From assembly GCF_001423495.1 (NCBI RefSeq), contig NZ_LMOG01000007.1, positions 1 to 64,000 of the forward strand: a stretch of 64,000 nucleotides of DNA, given 5' to 3'. Both the position numbers and the translations under genes were made by a program. The notes beneath the pieces were generated by a model that was given only the letters and a program-made list of their open reading frames with translations, searched no databases and had not been told where the DNA came from. This document shows, piece after piece, positions 52,984 through 63,252 of the stretch; positions within the stretch are counted from its first letter, which is position 1, and each line of letters opens with the position of its first letter. The stretch comes from Xanthomonas sp. Leaf131. Lineage in GTDB: Bacteria; Pseudomonadota; Gammaproteobacteria; Xanthomonadales; Xanthomonadaceae.

Positions 52984-53475
52984 TCACTTGGACTGACTTG
53001 CCGCGCGTTTGAAATACGCGGTGCGCATTACCGGGTTGCCGTCCTTGAAGTACGCTTCAATCTCGGTCATGACCTTGCCGTCGGCGCTGACCGTGTAGGT
53101 GCGTGTGGATGCCGGGACGCCTTGATACATCAACTGCATCACCAGCACGCCTGGCTCGGGCATTTTGACGGCGGCACGATCGACCAGGTAGGTGCCGGAT
53201 GCCTTACCCGGCGTGCCGTCCAGCAACAGCGTGGATTGTGCTTGCAGCGTCTTGTTGTCGTGTTCGACGATCTCGGCGCTGGTTGCCCATTTGTTGCCTG
53301 GAACCTGTTTGAAGTTCAGGACAACACGTTTGGGTCGTACCGCTGCTGGCATCGGCAGGCTGCTGGTATCCAGGAGCCAGGTTCCGACCAGTGGCGATGG
53401 CGCGGTTGGTGCGGAGACGGCGGGTGTGGCTTGCAACATGACGGCAGCCACCAGTGCAACGCATGCGGTCTTCAT
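52984..53475 (-). CDS. Secreted protein of unknown function
   Basis: A 163-aa protein with signal peptide (MKTACVALVAAVMLQATPAV, cleavage near VSAPT). The mature part (LVGTWLLDTSSLPMPAAVRP, EIVEHDNKTLQAQSTLLLDG, TRTYTVSADGKVMTEIEAYF) looks like a small lipocalin-type beta-barrel: a GxW start and alternating strands. Start MKTACV follows AAGGGAA. No family is certain. Confidence 0.75.
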   Translation of the reverse strand: MKTACVALVAAVMLQATPAVSAPTAPSPLVGTWLLDTSSLPMPAAVRPKRVVLNFKQVPGNKWATSAEIVEHDNKTLQAQSTLLLDGTPGKASGTYLVDRAAVKMPEPGVLVMQLMYQGVPASTRTYTVSADGKVMTEIEAYFKDGNPVMRTAYFKRAASQSK

Positions 53476-53696
53476 GAGAATTCCCTTATCGATATGTGAT
53501 CCCTGCGGGCAGTCAGGCGACTGCTTGCAAGGCATTGCGCGTAGAGATCGACTTCCCGTAGACCGTCCCACTCCGGCCCGAGGGCGATACTCCCCGCCGA
53601 GCGGTGGTGAGTCAACTCAGGGCACAAGGTCGCCGTTGGCGCAGTTCTCGCGTCCCCAGTGCATCGCCAGCGGCGCAATCAGCGTGCGTCCCATAA

Positions 53697-53725
53697 CAAG
53701 ACACCCGCACTGGGCGGGTGTCTTG
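53697..53725 (-). terminator. Terminator of fbp
   Basis: CAAGACACCCGC (53697-53708) pairs perfectly with GCGGGTGTCTTG (53714-53725), 5-nt loop. On the minus strand the stem is followed by TTATGG. It lies 37 nt past the fbp stop. Confidence 0.75.
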
Positions 53726-53761
53726 CATCAATCAACGTTGCTTGTCGCGTGAGCCGAAACC

Positions 53762-54778
53762 TCAGCCCTGCGCCTTGTCGAACTCAACGTGATACCGCGT
53801 CGCCTCAGCCACCTCATTCTTCGACCCCAAGAACACCGGCACGCGCTGATGCAATTGCGTCGGTTGGATATCCAGAATGCGCTCGCGCCCCGTGGTCGCC
53901 GCGCCGCCGGCCTGTTCCACCAGCATGCTCATCGGGTTGGCTTCGTACATCAGGCGCAGCTTGCCCGGCTTGGTGGCGTCCTTCCTGTCCCAGGGGTAGA
54001 TGAAGATGCCGCCGCGGGTGAGGATGCGGTGCACGTCGGCCACCATGCTGGCGATCCAGCGCATGTTGAAGTCCTTGCCGCGCGTGCCGTCCTTGCCGGC
54101 GAGCAGATCGCCCACGTAGGCCTGCATGGCCGGTTCCCAGTGGCGCTGGTTGGACATGTTGATGGCGTACTCGGCGGTGTCGTCGGGCACGCGCATGTTG
54201 GCCTGGGTCAGCAGGAAGCTGCCTTCCTCGCGCTCCAGGGTGAAAGCGTGGGTGCCGTGGCCGAGCGTGAGCACCAGCATGGTGCTGGGGCCGTAGATGC
54301 AGTAGCCAGCGGCCACTTGCTTGGTGCCCGGCTGCAGGAAGTGTTCGTCGCCCGGCTTTTCGGTGCCCTTGGGTGCGCGCAGCACCGAGAAGATGGTGCC
54401 GACCGAGACGTTGACGTCGATGTTGGAGCTGCCATCGAGCGGATCGAACAACAGCAGGAAGTCGCCGCTGGGGTATTGGTCGGGCACCGGCTGGCTGTGA
54501 TCCATTTCTTCGGAGGCGCACGCGGCCAGGTGGCCGCCCCAGGCGTTGGCTTCGAGCAGGATGTCGTTGCTGAGCACGTCCAGCTTCTTCTGCGCCTCGC
54601 CCTGCACGTTGCCGGTGCCGGCATCGCCAAGCACGCCGCCCAGGGCGCCTTTGCTCACGGCGATGGAAATGCGCTTGCAGGCGCGCGAGACGATGGTGAT
54701 CAGCTGACGCAATTCCGGGTCGATACGACCGGCGTGTTGTTCTTCGATCAGGAAGCGGGTCAGCGAGGGACGCGACAT
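53762..54778 (-). CDS. fbp: Fructose-1,6-bisphosphatase class I
   Basis: A 338-aa cytoplasmic enzyme that removes the 1-phosphate of fructose-1,6-bisphosphate in gluconeogenesis. Metal and substrate motifs: EEMDHSQP (acidic), [20 protein letters not shown], and the C-terminal [20 protein letters not shown] with the Arg/Tyr phosphate site. Length and motifs are those of class I enzymes. Start [10 protein letters not shown] fits the family; an in-frame codon 15 residues upstream is less likely. Confidence 0.95.
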   Translation of the reverse strand: MSRPSLTRFLIEEQHAGRIDPELRQLITIVSRACKRISIAVSKGALGGVLGDAGTGNVQGEAQKKLDVLSNDILLEANAWGGHLAACASEEMDHSQPVPDQYPSGDFLLLFDPLDGSSNIDVNVSVGTIFSVLRAPKGTEKPGDEHFLQPGTKQVAAGYCIYGPSTMLVLTLGHGTHAFTLEREEGSFLLTQANMRVPDDTAEYAINMSNQRHWEPAMQAYVGDLLAGKDGTRGKDFNMRWIASMVADVHRILTRGGIFIYPWDRKDATKPGKLRLMYEANPMSMLVEQAGGAATTGRERILDIQPTQLHQRVPVFLGSKNEVAEATRYHVEFDKAQG

Positions 54779-54972
54779 GGGAACGGGCAGCCTGTGTAGG
54801 AAGTGGTCGCCCATTGTCACCATTGCGCCGTTAGATTTCGATCACTTGATGTGCGTTTCTGCAGCAAACCTGATCGAACGTGCGCGAATGTGTTGCGCAA
54901 GACCTGGGATACCGAGATGCAGTACGGGCCTGTTGAGCACCTCTGCATGCGCGATGGGCGGCAAACACCCAC

Positions 54973-55004
54973 AAAAAAACCGGGAGGCTCGCGCGCTCCC
55001 GGTC
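54973..55004 (-). terminator. Terminator of the aminotransferase gene
   Basis: On the minus strand ACCGGGAG (55004-54997) pairs with CTCCCGGT (54987-54980) and is followed by seven T (54979-54973). It lies 26 nt after the stop codon of the aminotransferase. Confidence 0.85.
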
Positions 55005-55029
55005 TGTGCGTGTCACCCAACCGCTGCGG

Positions 55030-56232
55030 TCACATCCGGCTGACGGTGGCCACGGCCTGCGCCACGTAGTCCAGATTGCGCTGGCTCAGTGCGGCCACGC
55101 AGATGCGGCCGGTGCCGACGGCGTAGATCGCGAACTCGTCGCGCAGGCGGTCCACCTGCGTTCTGGTCAGGCCCGAGTACGAGAACATGCCAGCCTGGCG
55201 CTGGATGAAGTCGAACTCCGGCGCGCCCAGTGTGGCCAGCTTGGCCACCAGGCCTGCGCGCAGGGCGTGGATGCGCTCGCGCATCTCGGTGAGTTCCTGT
55301 TCCCACAGATCGCGCAGCTCCGGGCTGGTCAGCACGCCGGCCACCAGCGCGGCGCCGTGCGTGGACGGGCTGGAGTAGATGGTACGGATGATGCGCTTGA
55401 CCTGCGACTGCACGGCCTTGGCTTCGGCCGCCGTGGCCGAGACCACCGACAACGCACCCACGCGCTCGCCATACAGCGAGAACGACTTGGAGTAGGAGCT
55501 GGCGACCACGTAGCTGTCGATGCCTTCGGCGGCCAGTAGGCGCACCGCGTACGCATCGGCCTCGATGCCCTTGTCGAAGCCCTGGTAGGCGATGTCGACG
55601 AACGGGAACAGGTTGCGTTCCTTCAACACGCCGGCGACCTGCTTCCACTGGTCCTTGCTCAAGTCGGCGCCGGTCGGGTTGTGGCAGCAGGCGTGCAGCA
55701 GCACCACCGTGCCCGGTTCGAGTTTTGCCAGGTCGGCGAGCATGCCGTCGAAATTCAGGCCATGGCTGGCGGCGTCGAAATAGGTGTAGTCCACAACCTC
55801 GAAGCCGGCCGCGCCGAACACTGCGCGATGGTTTTCCCAGCTGGGGTTGCTGATGGCGATGGTGGAGGTGGGCAGCAGCTTCTTGAGCAGGTCTGCGCCT
55901 ACGCGCAATGCGCCGCTGCCGCCGACGGTCTGCGAGGTCGCCACGCGGCCGGAGGCCACCAGCGCCGACTCGGCGCCGAACAGCAGCTCCTGGGTAGCCT
56001 TGTCGTAAGCGGCCAGGCCATCGATGGGCAGGTAACCGCGCGGTTTGGCCTCCAGCGCGAGCTGCTGCTCGATCTTGTGCACGGCGCGCAACAGCGGGAT
56101 GCGCCCGTTTTCGTCGTAATAGATGCCAACGCCCAGGTTGACCTTGTTGGGGCGGCTATCGGCGTTATAGGCCTCGGTCAGGCCCAGGATGGGGTCGCCT
56201 GGAACCTGTTCCACATTTGCAAAGAAGGACAC
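55030..56232 (-). CDS. tyrB: Aromatic/aspartate aminotransferase (PLP)
   Basis: A 400-aa fold-type I aminotransferase of the AspC/TyrB group: NLGVGIYYDENGRIPLLRAV at the start, SGALRVGADLLKKL, SNPSWENHRAVF, HACCHNPTGADLS and PLP lysine K249 in SSYSKSFSLYGERVGAL. It transfers amino groups between 2-oxoglutarate and aspartate or aromatic amino acids. AspC and TyrB cannot be separated from sequence alone here. It ends in a strong terminator and is divergent from the TonB-receptor gene. Confidence 0.9.
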   Translation of the reverse strand: MSFFANVEQVPGDPILGLTEAYNADSRPNKVNLGVGIYYDENGRIPLLRAVHKIEQQLALEAKPRGYLPIDGLAAYDKATQELLFGAESALVASGRVATSQTVGGSGALRVGADLLKKLLPTSTIAISNPSWENHRAVFGAAGFEVVDYTYFDAASHGLNFDGMLADLAKLEPGTVVLLHACCHNPTGADLSKDQWKQVAGVLKERNLFPFVDIAYQGFDKGIEADAYAVRLLAAEGIDSYVVASSYSKSFSLYGERVGALSVVSATAAEAKAVQSQVKRIIRTIYSSPSTHGAALVAGVLTSPELRDLWEQELTEMRERIHALRAGLVAKLATLGAPEFDFIQRQAGMFSYSGLTRTQVDRLRDEFAIYAVGTGRICVAALSQRNLDYVAQAVATVSRM

Positions 56233-56388
56233 GGCTTGACTCGCTGAAGGACGAAAGAGTGAGGGACTTCCGGGTGCTTGACCGCGGCTGGGTCAAACCA
56301 CTTCATCGTAGCAGGGCAAGGCCGGCGTAGCATGCTTCGTTCCGTACGCAACAATGCGCTCGCAGTACGGATGAGGGACACTACGCCC

Positions 56389-58527
56389 ATGCCCAGACTC
56401 ACCTTGTTGGCCGCCGCGTGCGGCCTGTTTGCGACGAGCGCCGCGCCGCTTGCCCTGGCCGCCGATCCGGCGCCGCCTTCGTCCGCACCGATCCAGCGAT
56501 TGCCCACCGTGCAGGTGGACGCCGCGCGCGTGCACGGGGTGGACGACTTCGACCTGCCGGCCTCGTTCACCGTGGTGGCGGCCGATGCCGACAACCGCCG
56601 CGGCGCGCAGGTGTCCGAGCTGCTCGACGGCATCCCCGGCCTGGTGGCGCGCGACCGCCAGAACTACGCGCAGGACACCCAGCTCTCGATCCGCGGCTTC
56701 GGTGCGCGCTCCACCTTCGGCGTGCGCGGTGTGCGGCTGCTGGTCGACGGCATCCCGGCCACCATGCCCGACGGGCAGGGCCAGCTCTCGCATTTCAACG
56801 TGCTGGGCGCCGAGCGGGTGGAAGTGCTGCGCGGGCCGTTTTCGGCGCTGTACGGCAACTCCTCCGGCGGCGTGCTGCAGCTGTGGAGCGCCGACGGCAA
56901 GCCGGGCGACCCGTGGCGTCTGCGTGCCACCTATGGCAGCAATGCCACCGTCAACGTTGGCGCGCAATTGCTCGGCCAGCAGGGCGCGGTGCACTACAAC
57001 CTGGCCGCCAATCATTTCGAAACCGACGGCTTTCGCGACCATAGCCGCGCCAAGCGCGATTCGGTCAACGCCAAGCTCGGTTTCGATCTGGCCGAAGGCC
57101 GTCGGCTGGACCTGGTGCTCAATTACCTGGACGCACCGGATGCGCAGGATCCACTCGGCCTGACCCGCGCCCAGTTCAATGCCGACCCAGCGCAGGCCAC
57201 CTCGGTGGCGACCCAGTTCAACACCCGCAAATCGGTGCGCCAATCGCAGGTCGGGGCCATCTTCACTCAGCAGTTCGACAGCCAGACGCTGCGCCTGATG
57301 GCCTACGGCGGGCAGCGCAGCGTGGAGCAGTTCCTGGCGATTCCGGTGGCGGTGCAGCGCAACCCGCTGCATTCGGGCGGGGTGATCGATCTGGACAGTA
57401 ATTACGAAGGCGCCGACGCGCGTTGGGCCTGGCAGGGCGAAGCATTGGGCCGGCCGCTGCAGCTGACCGTGGGCGCCAATGTCGATCGCCAGCGTCAGCA
57501 CCGCACCGGTTACGAAAATTTTGTTGGCGACACGCTCGGCGTCAACGGTGCGCTGCGACGCAATCAGCGCGACCAGGTCGAGAACGTGGACCAGTTCGCA
57601 CAGCTGTGGTGGCAATGGAGCGACCGCTGGTCCGCTTTGCTGGGCGTGCGCCATAGCGAGGTGCGCTTCGACTCGGACGACCATTACATCGTCGGGCGTA
57701 ATCCCGACGACAGCGGCCAGCGCGATTATTCGGCAACCACGCCGGTAGCCGGCATCGTGTTTCGCGCCGCCGAGGATCTGCGTTTCTACGCCTCGGTCGG
57801 ACGCGGTTTCGAAACGCCCACCTTCAACGAGTTGGGTTATCGCAACGATGGCGGCGCCGGGCTGGCGCTGGATCTGGGCGCGGCGACCAGCCGCAACTAT
57901 GAAGTGGGCAGCAAGTGGCGCGCGCAAAGCGGCGCAGCGGTGGAATTCGCGTTGTTCCGCGCCGACACCGACGACGAGCTGGCCGTGGCCAGCAACACCA
58001 ACGGGCGCAGCACCTTTCGCAATATCGGTGCAACTCGCCGGCAGGGCGCAGAGCTGAGCTGGCGGCAACCGATTGGCGCCACGCAGCAGCTGCAGCTGGC
58101 CTACACTTTTGTCGATGCCACCGTACGCGATGGCTACCTCACCTGCGCCAGCAGCGGCTGCGCCACGCCCACTGCGCCGGTCGCGAGCGGATCACGCCTG
58201 CCCGGCGTGCCGCGTCAGCAGCTGTTCGCACGTTGGCAGTGGCAGCCGGCGCAGTGGCAGTTCGCCGCCGAAACGGTGGCCTCCGACGCCACCGTGGTCA
58301 ATGACTTGGCCACCGAGCGCGCGCCGGGCTACGCGCTGGTCAATCTGGAAGCCTCCAGGCGCTGGACTACGAGTGTCGGCGCGCTGCGCACCTTCGCCCG
58401 CATCGACAACGTGCTGGATCGGCAATACGTCGGCTCGGTGATCGTCAACGACGGCAATGGGCGCTATTACGAGCCGGGTCCGGACCGCACCTATACGGTG
58501 GGGCTGCAGTGGGATTTCGGCGGCTGA
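56389..58527 (+). CDS. TonB-dependent outer-membrane receptor
   Basis: A 712-aa protein with signal peptide (MPRLTLLAAACGLFATSAAP, cleavage near ALAAD). LPTVQVDAAR is the TonB-box region; the plug domain has SELLDGIPGLVARDRQ, LSIRGFGARSTFGVRGVRLL and AERVEVLRGPFSALYGNSSG. A 22-strand beta-barrel follows, ending in TVGLQWDFGG. It resembles ferric siderophore/citrate receptors of the FecA group; the ligand is unknown. Start MPRLTL opens the signal peptide. Confidence 0.9.
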   Translation: MPRLTLLAAACGLFATSAAPLALAADPAPPSSAPIQRLPTVQVDAARVHGVDDFDLPASFTVVAADADNRRGAQVSELLDGIPGLVARDRQNYAQDTQLSIRGFGARSTFGVRGVRLLVDGIPATMPDGQGQLSHFNVLGAERVEVLRGPFSALYGNSSGGVLQLWSADGKPGDPWRLRATYGSNATVNVGAQLLGQQGAVHYNLAANHFETDGFRDHSRAKRDSVNAKLGFDLAEGRRLDLVLNYLDAPDAQDPLGLTRAQFNADPAQATSVATQFNTRKSVRQSQVGAIFTQQFDSQTLRLMAYGGQRSVEQFLAIPVAVQRNPLHSGGVIDLDSNYEGADARWAWQGEALGRPLQLTVGANVDRQRQHRTGYENFVGDTLGVNGALRRNQRDQVENVDQFAQLWWQWSDRWSALLGVRHSEVRFDSDDHYIVGRNPDDSGQRDYSATTPVAGIVFRAAEDLRFYASVGRGFETPTFNELGYRNDGGAGLALDLGAATSRNYEVGSKWRAQSGAAVEFALFRADTDDELAVASNTNGRSTFRNIGATRRQGAELSWRQPIGATQQLQLAYTFVDATVRDGYLTCASSGCATPTAPVASGSRLPGVPRQQLFARWQWQPAQWQFAAETVASDATVVNDLATERAPGYALVNLEASRRWTTSVGALRTFARIDNVLDRQYVGSVIVNDGNGRYYEPGPDRTYTVGLQWDFGG

Positions 58528-58571
58528 GCTACCCGCAGGCGGCGCGCGTCCAACAACGCGCCGCTGCCCCG

Positions 58572-58600
58572 TAGGAGCGCACCCGGGCGCGACGAAGCCG
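58572..58600. repeat. Half copy of the GTAGGAGCGC palindrome
   Basis: GTAGGAGCGCACCCGGGCGC directly after the TonB-receptor gene matches one arm of the REP-type element at 42301-42365; the second arm is degenerate (GCGACGAAGC). Confidence 0.55.
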
Positions 58601-58676
58601 TCCCGACAACACGTACCGGCACGCAGCCGCCACGGCAGCGCGCAGAGGCATCTCCAGCAAAACGCCAGGCCACGCC

Positions 58677-58973
58677 ATGATCGTCATCGATCACGCCCCC
58701 GCAGACTGGTTTCTCCTGCGCGAGGACAACCGCTACTGGCTGGACATCAACTGCACGATGTCGGCCACCGGCTTCTCGCTCCTGTTGCCGTTGGGCGCGA
58801 CCGAGCTCGCCGAGGTGTTGGTAGACGCGCATGCCGCCTGCGCGCGGCTGGCGGCGCAGGTACAAGCCAGGCCACACGCCTATGCCGTGCGCGATTGCAG
58901 CATGTTGCATGGCAACCGCGTGCTTGCGGCGGTGCGGGCATGGTGCGCCGCAGGATCTACGACGGCGGCTTGA
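58677..58973 (+). CDS. Small conserved protein of unknown function
   Basis: A 98-aa protein: MIVIDHAPADWFLLREDNRY, WLDINCTMSATGFSLLLPL, then a helical part ELAEVLVDAHAACARLAAQV. No signal peptide and no family recognised. Codon use is like its neighbours. An AGGCCACGCC run precedes the ATG, so the ribosome binding site is weak. Confidence 0.6.
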   Translation: MIVIDHAPADWFLLREDNRYWLDINCTMSATGFSLLLPLGATELAEVLVDAHAACARLAAQVQARPHAYAVRDCSMLHGNRVLAAVRAWCAAGSTTAA

Positions 58974-59061
58974 AGTCGCGTCGCGCCATGCGAAGAAGGC
59001 TGTCGTCACTTCCCACGTGCGTGATAGCGTTGCTCACTTATTCACTGCATGGAGCGCGACG

Positions 59062-59565
59062 ATGACAGCCTGGAAGCAAACGTTGATTGTGTCGGCGATG
59101 GCGGCCGGCCTGCTGGTCTGCAACGCAGCATGGGCAGATCACGTGGACATGCGCATCGTGCGCGACTACCCCGCTGGCACCCCAGCCATCGCACAGATAC
59201 ACGCCTGGTTGCAGCAGCAATCCCGGCTGCCTACGCAGCCCAGGCAGACACCGCCGCCGGCCGATGCCGCCGCGCTGGGCAGCGTACGCATCAGCACCGT
59301 CATCTTCGATCGTCCGTTGAACACGCGCGCCGATACCGCGAGCACTGCAGCACCGCTGCCGGTACGCGGCAAGCCGCGCGACGAGATCAGCATCGACGCC
59401 TGCAATGCCGGCAAACGCTATCGTTGGGTCTACGCCTGGGAGCAGGCCGGCGCCAGCCCTGCATGGCAGCTGCGCTCTTACCGGCTACAAACGGCGACTG
59501 ACTGCCAGGTGGGGCCGGAGGAGCCAATGCCCTCCAAGGCAGATGGCGCCAGGGAATCCACGTAA
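59062..59565 (+). CDS. Secreted protein of unknown function
   Basis: A 167-aa protein with signal peptide (MTAWKQTLIVSAMAAGLLVC, cleavage near AWADH). The mature part has Pro-rich segments (RQTPPPADAAALG), a DACNAG site and a second Cys (TDCQVG) that may pair. No family recognised. The ATG at 59062 was chosen because it opens the signal sequence. Confidence 0.65.
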   Translation: MTAWKQTLIVSAMAAGLLVCNAAWADHVDMRIVRDYPAGTPAIAQIHAWLQQQSRLPTQPRQTPPPADAAALGSVRISTVIFDRPLNTRADTASTAAPLPVRGKPRDEISIDACNAGKRYRWVYAWEQAGASPAWQLRSYRLQTATDCQVGPEEPMPSKADGAREST

Positions 59566-59850
59566 GCGCAAGGGACCATCAAAGGTCGAGTGCCAATACA
59601 CGCGCAGGCCATGTCGGAGGCTTGCCACCGCGTGCGACCCAGCGATCTCTGTGAGGCGCGGTGGCCTCAATGCGAAAAATCAGCAACGGTCATCGATGTT
59701 GATCGCTGGCTGCGAAACCGCAGAGCTTTTGGCAGACCATGGGCCCGCTCGACCTGTCGATGACAGTAACGGTCGGTATCGCTGCCGGTTTACATCGATG
59801 CGCAGAGCGGAAACGACAGCGATAGCTCTGTATCGATTTGGCGATGGCTG

Positions 59851-61176
59851 CTATGGAAACCGGCCCCAGATCCAGACATGCCCATCGCGATCCACTGCCG
59901 CGCTGCGATCGCGCCCTGCGGCGATTGCGATGGCGTGGGGAAGTCCCGGCACTTTCAGGGGGGTGGCGGAATAGGACTCTACGCCGGCGGAATCCCTGCT
60001 CGACTGGCAACGGGATATCCCGGCGTGGCGCGGCGCGATCAAACCGAATTGGCGAGCCCCGTTGTTTCCCGTTGCCCACACGCCGCCGTTCTTGTCGAGG
60101 AATATGGCGTGCCGCACGCCGGCACTGATGGCGACGATGCGTGGGAACCCTTCAACGCGATGTGGTTTGGCCTGGAAGGGGCTGACTCCCCCCGGAGGTG
60201 GTTCGCGGCCGGTCACGCCGCATTCGTTATTGCCCCAGGCCCATACGTGTCCATCGCGGGAAAGAGCGAGCGCAAACCCGTTCAATATGCTGATGGATGT
60301 GATTGCTGGCAGTCCGGGAATCTTCTCCGGAGTCGGGTGTGGCGCCTCATCGACGTCGAGCGCCCCTTTCCCGTTAGGTCGACACAGGGGCGCTTTCGAT
60401 CCAGGGTGATAAATGCCTCCAGCCAAGGTGTTCGAGTTCGATAGGCTTCCCCAACCCCAGACCGTGCCGGCCTTATCCAGCGCCAAGCTGTAACGCATGC
60501 CGGTAGCCACTGCCTTGATGTTTGCCAGATCCGGAACACGACCATACGGAGAATCCGACCTGCCATCCCACAGGCCGGGCCGGCCCAGTTGACCACAATC
60601 GTCCCAGCCCTCGCTCCAGACATCGCCCTGACGATCAACGGCAAGCAAATGTTCCCTGCTCTTGGACGCGTCGACAATATTTGAACGGACATTCGAGGCC
60701 TCTCGGGTGTGAATGTCCGGCCGGCCGCTCAGCTGACTTGCAGCACTCACAGCGGGGACGCCCCAATTGACCAGACGGCCGTCATCGGTGAGGCCGATGC
60801 CCTCTCTCAGTGACGATGTGATGTGCCCCATTCGGGGCGCGGCAGGGTTTTCGCCACCGGCGCTTCGCCCTGGATAAATGTGTTCGGGCGCGCCAATACA
60901 ATCGGCGGTGGGAAAGGCGAAGTACGACCATAGTTTCCCTTCGGTATCAATGGCAGTCAGCCTATCCAGTTGGTAAGCGATCGACACGACATGCTCAAGC
61001 CCGGGAATCTGCCAGGCTTCCGGTCGTGTACTTGGACACTCCAGGATGCTCCGCATTGCGGTGCGGGCATCTGCGGCCTTGCGTGCGCGCTGCTTGTCGA
61101 CGATGACGCCAAGCACGATGGGAATCGCGACGACCAACGCGCTGATGGCCCAGTAAGCTTTGGTATTTTGCGACAA
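59851..61176 (-). CDS. Membrane-anchored RCC1-repeat protein
   Basis: A 441-aa protein. One N-terminal transmembrane helix (AYWAISALVVAIPIVLGVIV) is followed by at least five RCC1-type blades, each with VxAxxxGxxHxxALxxDGxVWxWGxN features: SLALDKAGTVWGWGS, FALALSRDGHVWAWGNNECG, HAIFLDKNGGVWATGNNGAR and SAAVDRDGHVWIWGRFP. The blades predict a beta-propeller for protein binding, outside the cytoplasm. RCC1 propellers in bacteria are uncommon; relatives include the beta-lactamase inhibitor protein BLIP-II. Confidence 0.8.
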   Translation of the reverse strand: MSQNTKAYWAISALVVAIPIVLGVIVDKQRARKAADARTAMRSILECPSTRPEAWQIPGLEHVVSIAYQLDRLTAIDTEGKLWSYFAFPTADCIGAPEHIYPGRSAGGENPAAPRMGHITSSLREGIGLTDDGRLVNWGVPAVSAASQLSGRPDIHTREASNVRSNIVDASKSREHLLAVDRQGDVWSEGWDDCGQLGRPGLWDGRSDSPYGRVPDLANIKAVATGMRYSLALDKAGTVWGWGSLSNSNTLAGGIYHPGSKAPLCRPNGKGALDVDEAPHPTPEKIPGLPAITSISILNGFALALSRDGHVWAWGNNECGVTGREPPPGGVSPFQAKPHRVEGFPRIVAISAGVRHAIFLDKNGGVWATGNNGARQFGLIAPRHAGISRCQSSRDSAGVESYSATPLKVPGLPHAIAIAAGRDRSAAVDRDGHVWIWGRFP

Positions 61177-61509
61177 GAAGGATTTCCCCCATCCAATGGC
61201 ATGACCAACGAAGCCATGCCTGCATCTTCAGACCAATATACTTATGTTGCGTCAATGCTGTTGTTCCAAGAACGATAGTCGCAACTCCATCCAGCTCTCT
61301 GACAAAAACTACTGTGATGCGGGCTGGCGTCCCCAGCTCTGCAACCCATTCATCTGGTACCTGCGATGACGCGTTGCAGCGTCATTTCGCGGGAAAGCTA
61401 TTGTGATCAAAGGATCTGTGATGACGCGATGCAACAGTCTTTGCACTGACATTGCGCTAGCACTTGACTGGGTATACACGTTCGCATCGGACCATCGCAG
61501 CAGGAGACC
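61177..61509. other. Upstream region of the aldehyde dehydrogenase gene
   Basis: 333 bp without a gene. It contains two similar direct elements (GCGATGACGCGTTGCAGCGT and GTGATGACGCGATGCAACAG, about 61362 and 61418) that may be regulator binding sites, and GCAGGAGACC before the ATG. Confidence 0.4.
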
Positions 61510-63042
<1,533 letters not shown>

Positions 63043-63252
63043 GGTGTAGCTCCGTCTGCAAGGACAGGGGCGGCAGGCATGCGATGGCCGGCAGGCAATG
63101 GTGACCAAGGCGGTCTAGCCGAACGACCGCCGGATCGTCAGAACGGCACTGCGCGCGATGACGCCCTGATTGGATAGGCGCACGCCGCGCGTATCCAAGC
63201 ACCGTTCGGCTGTAGACGGATCCTATCGCTGGCGCGGCAATCAGCACCTTGA

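Noticed and set aside
53789-54799. Long plus-strand frame opposite fbp
   Set aside because: Shadow of a well-conserved enzyme gene; no supporting motif.
61441-61455. Sigma-54-type promoter TTGCAC-N5-TTGC before the aldehyde dehydrogenase
   Set aside because: The invariant GG of the -24 element is TG here; the match is too weak to call.
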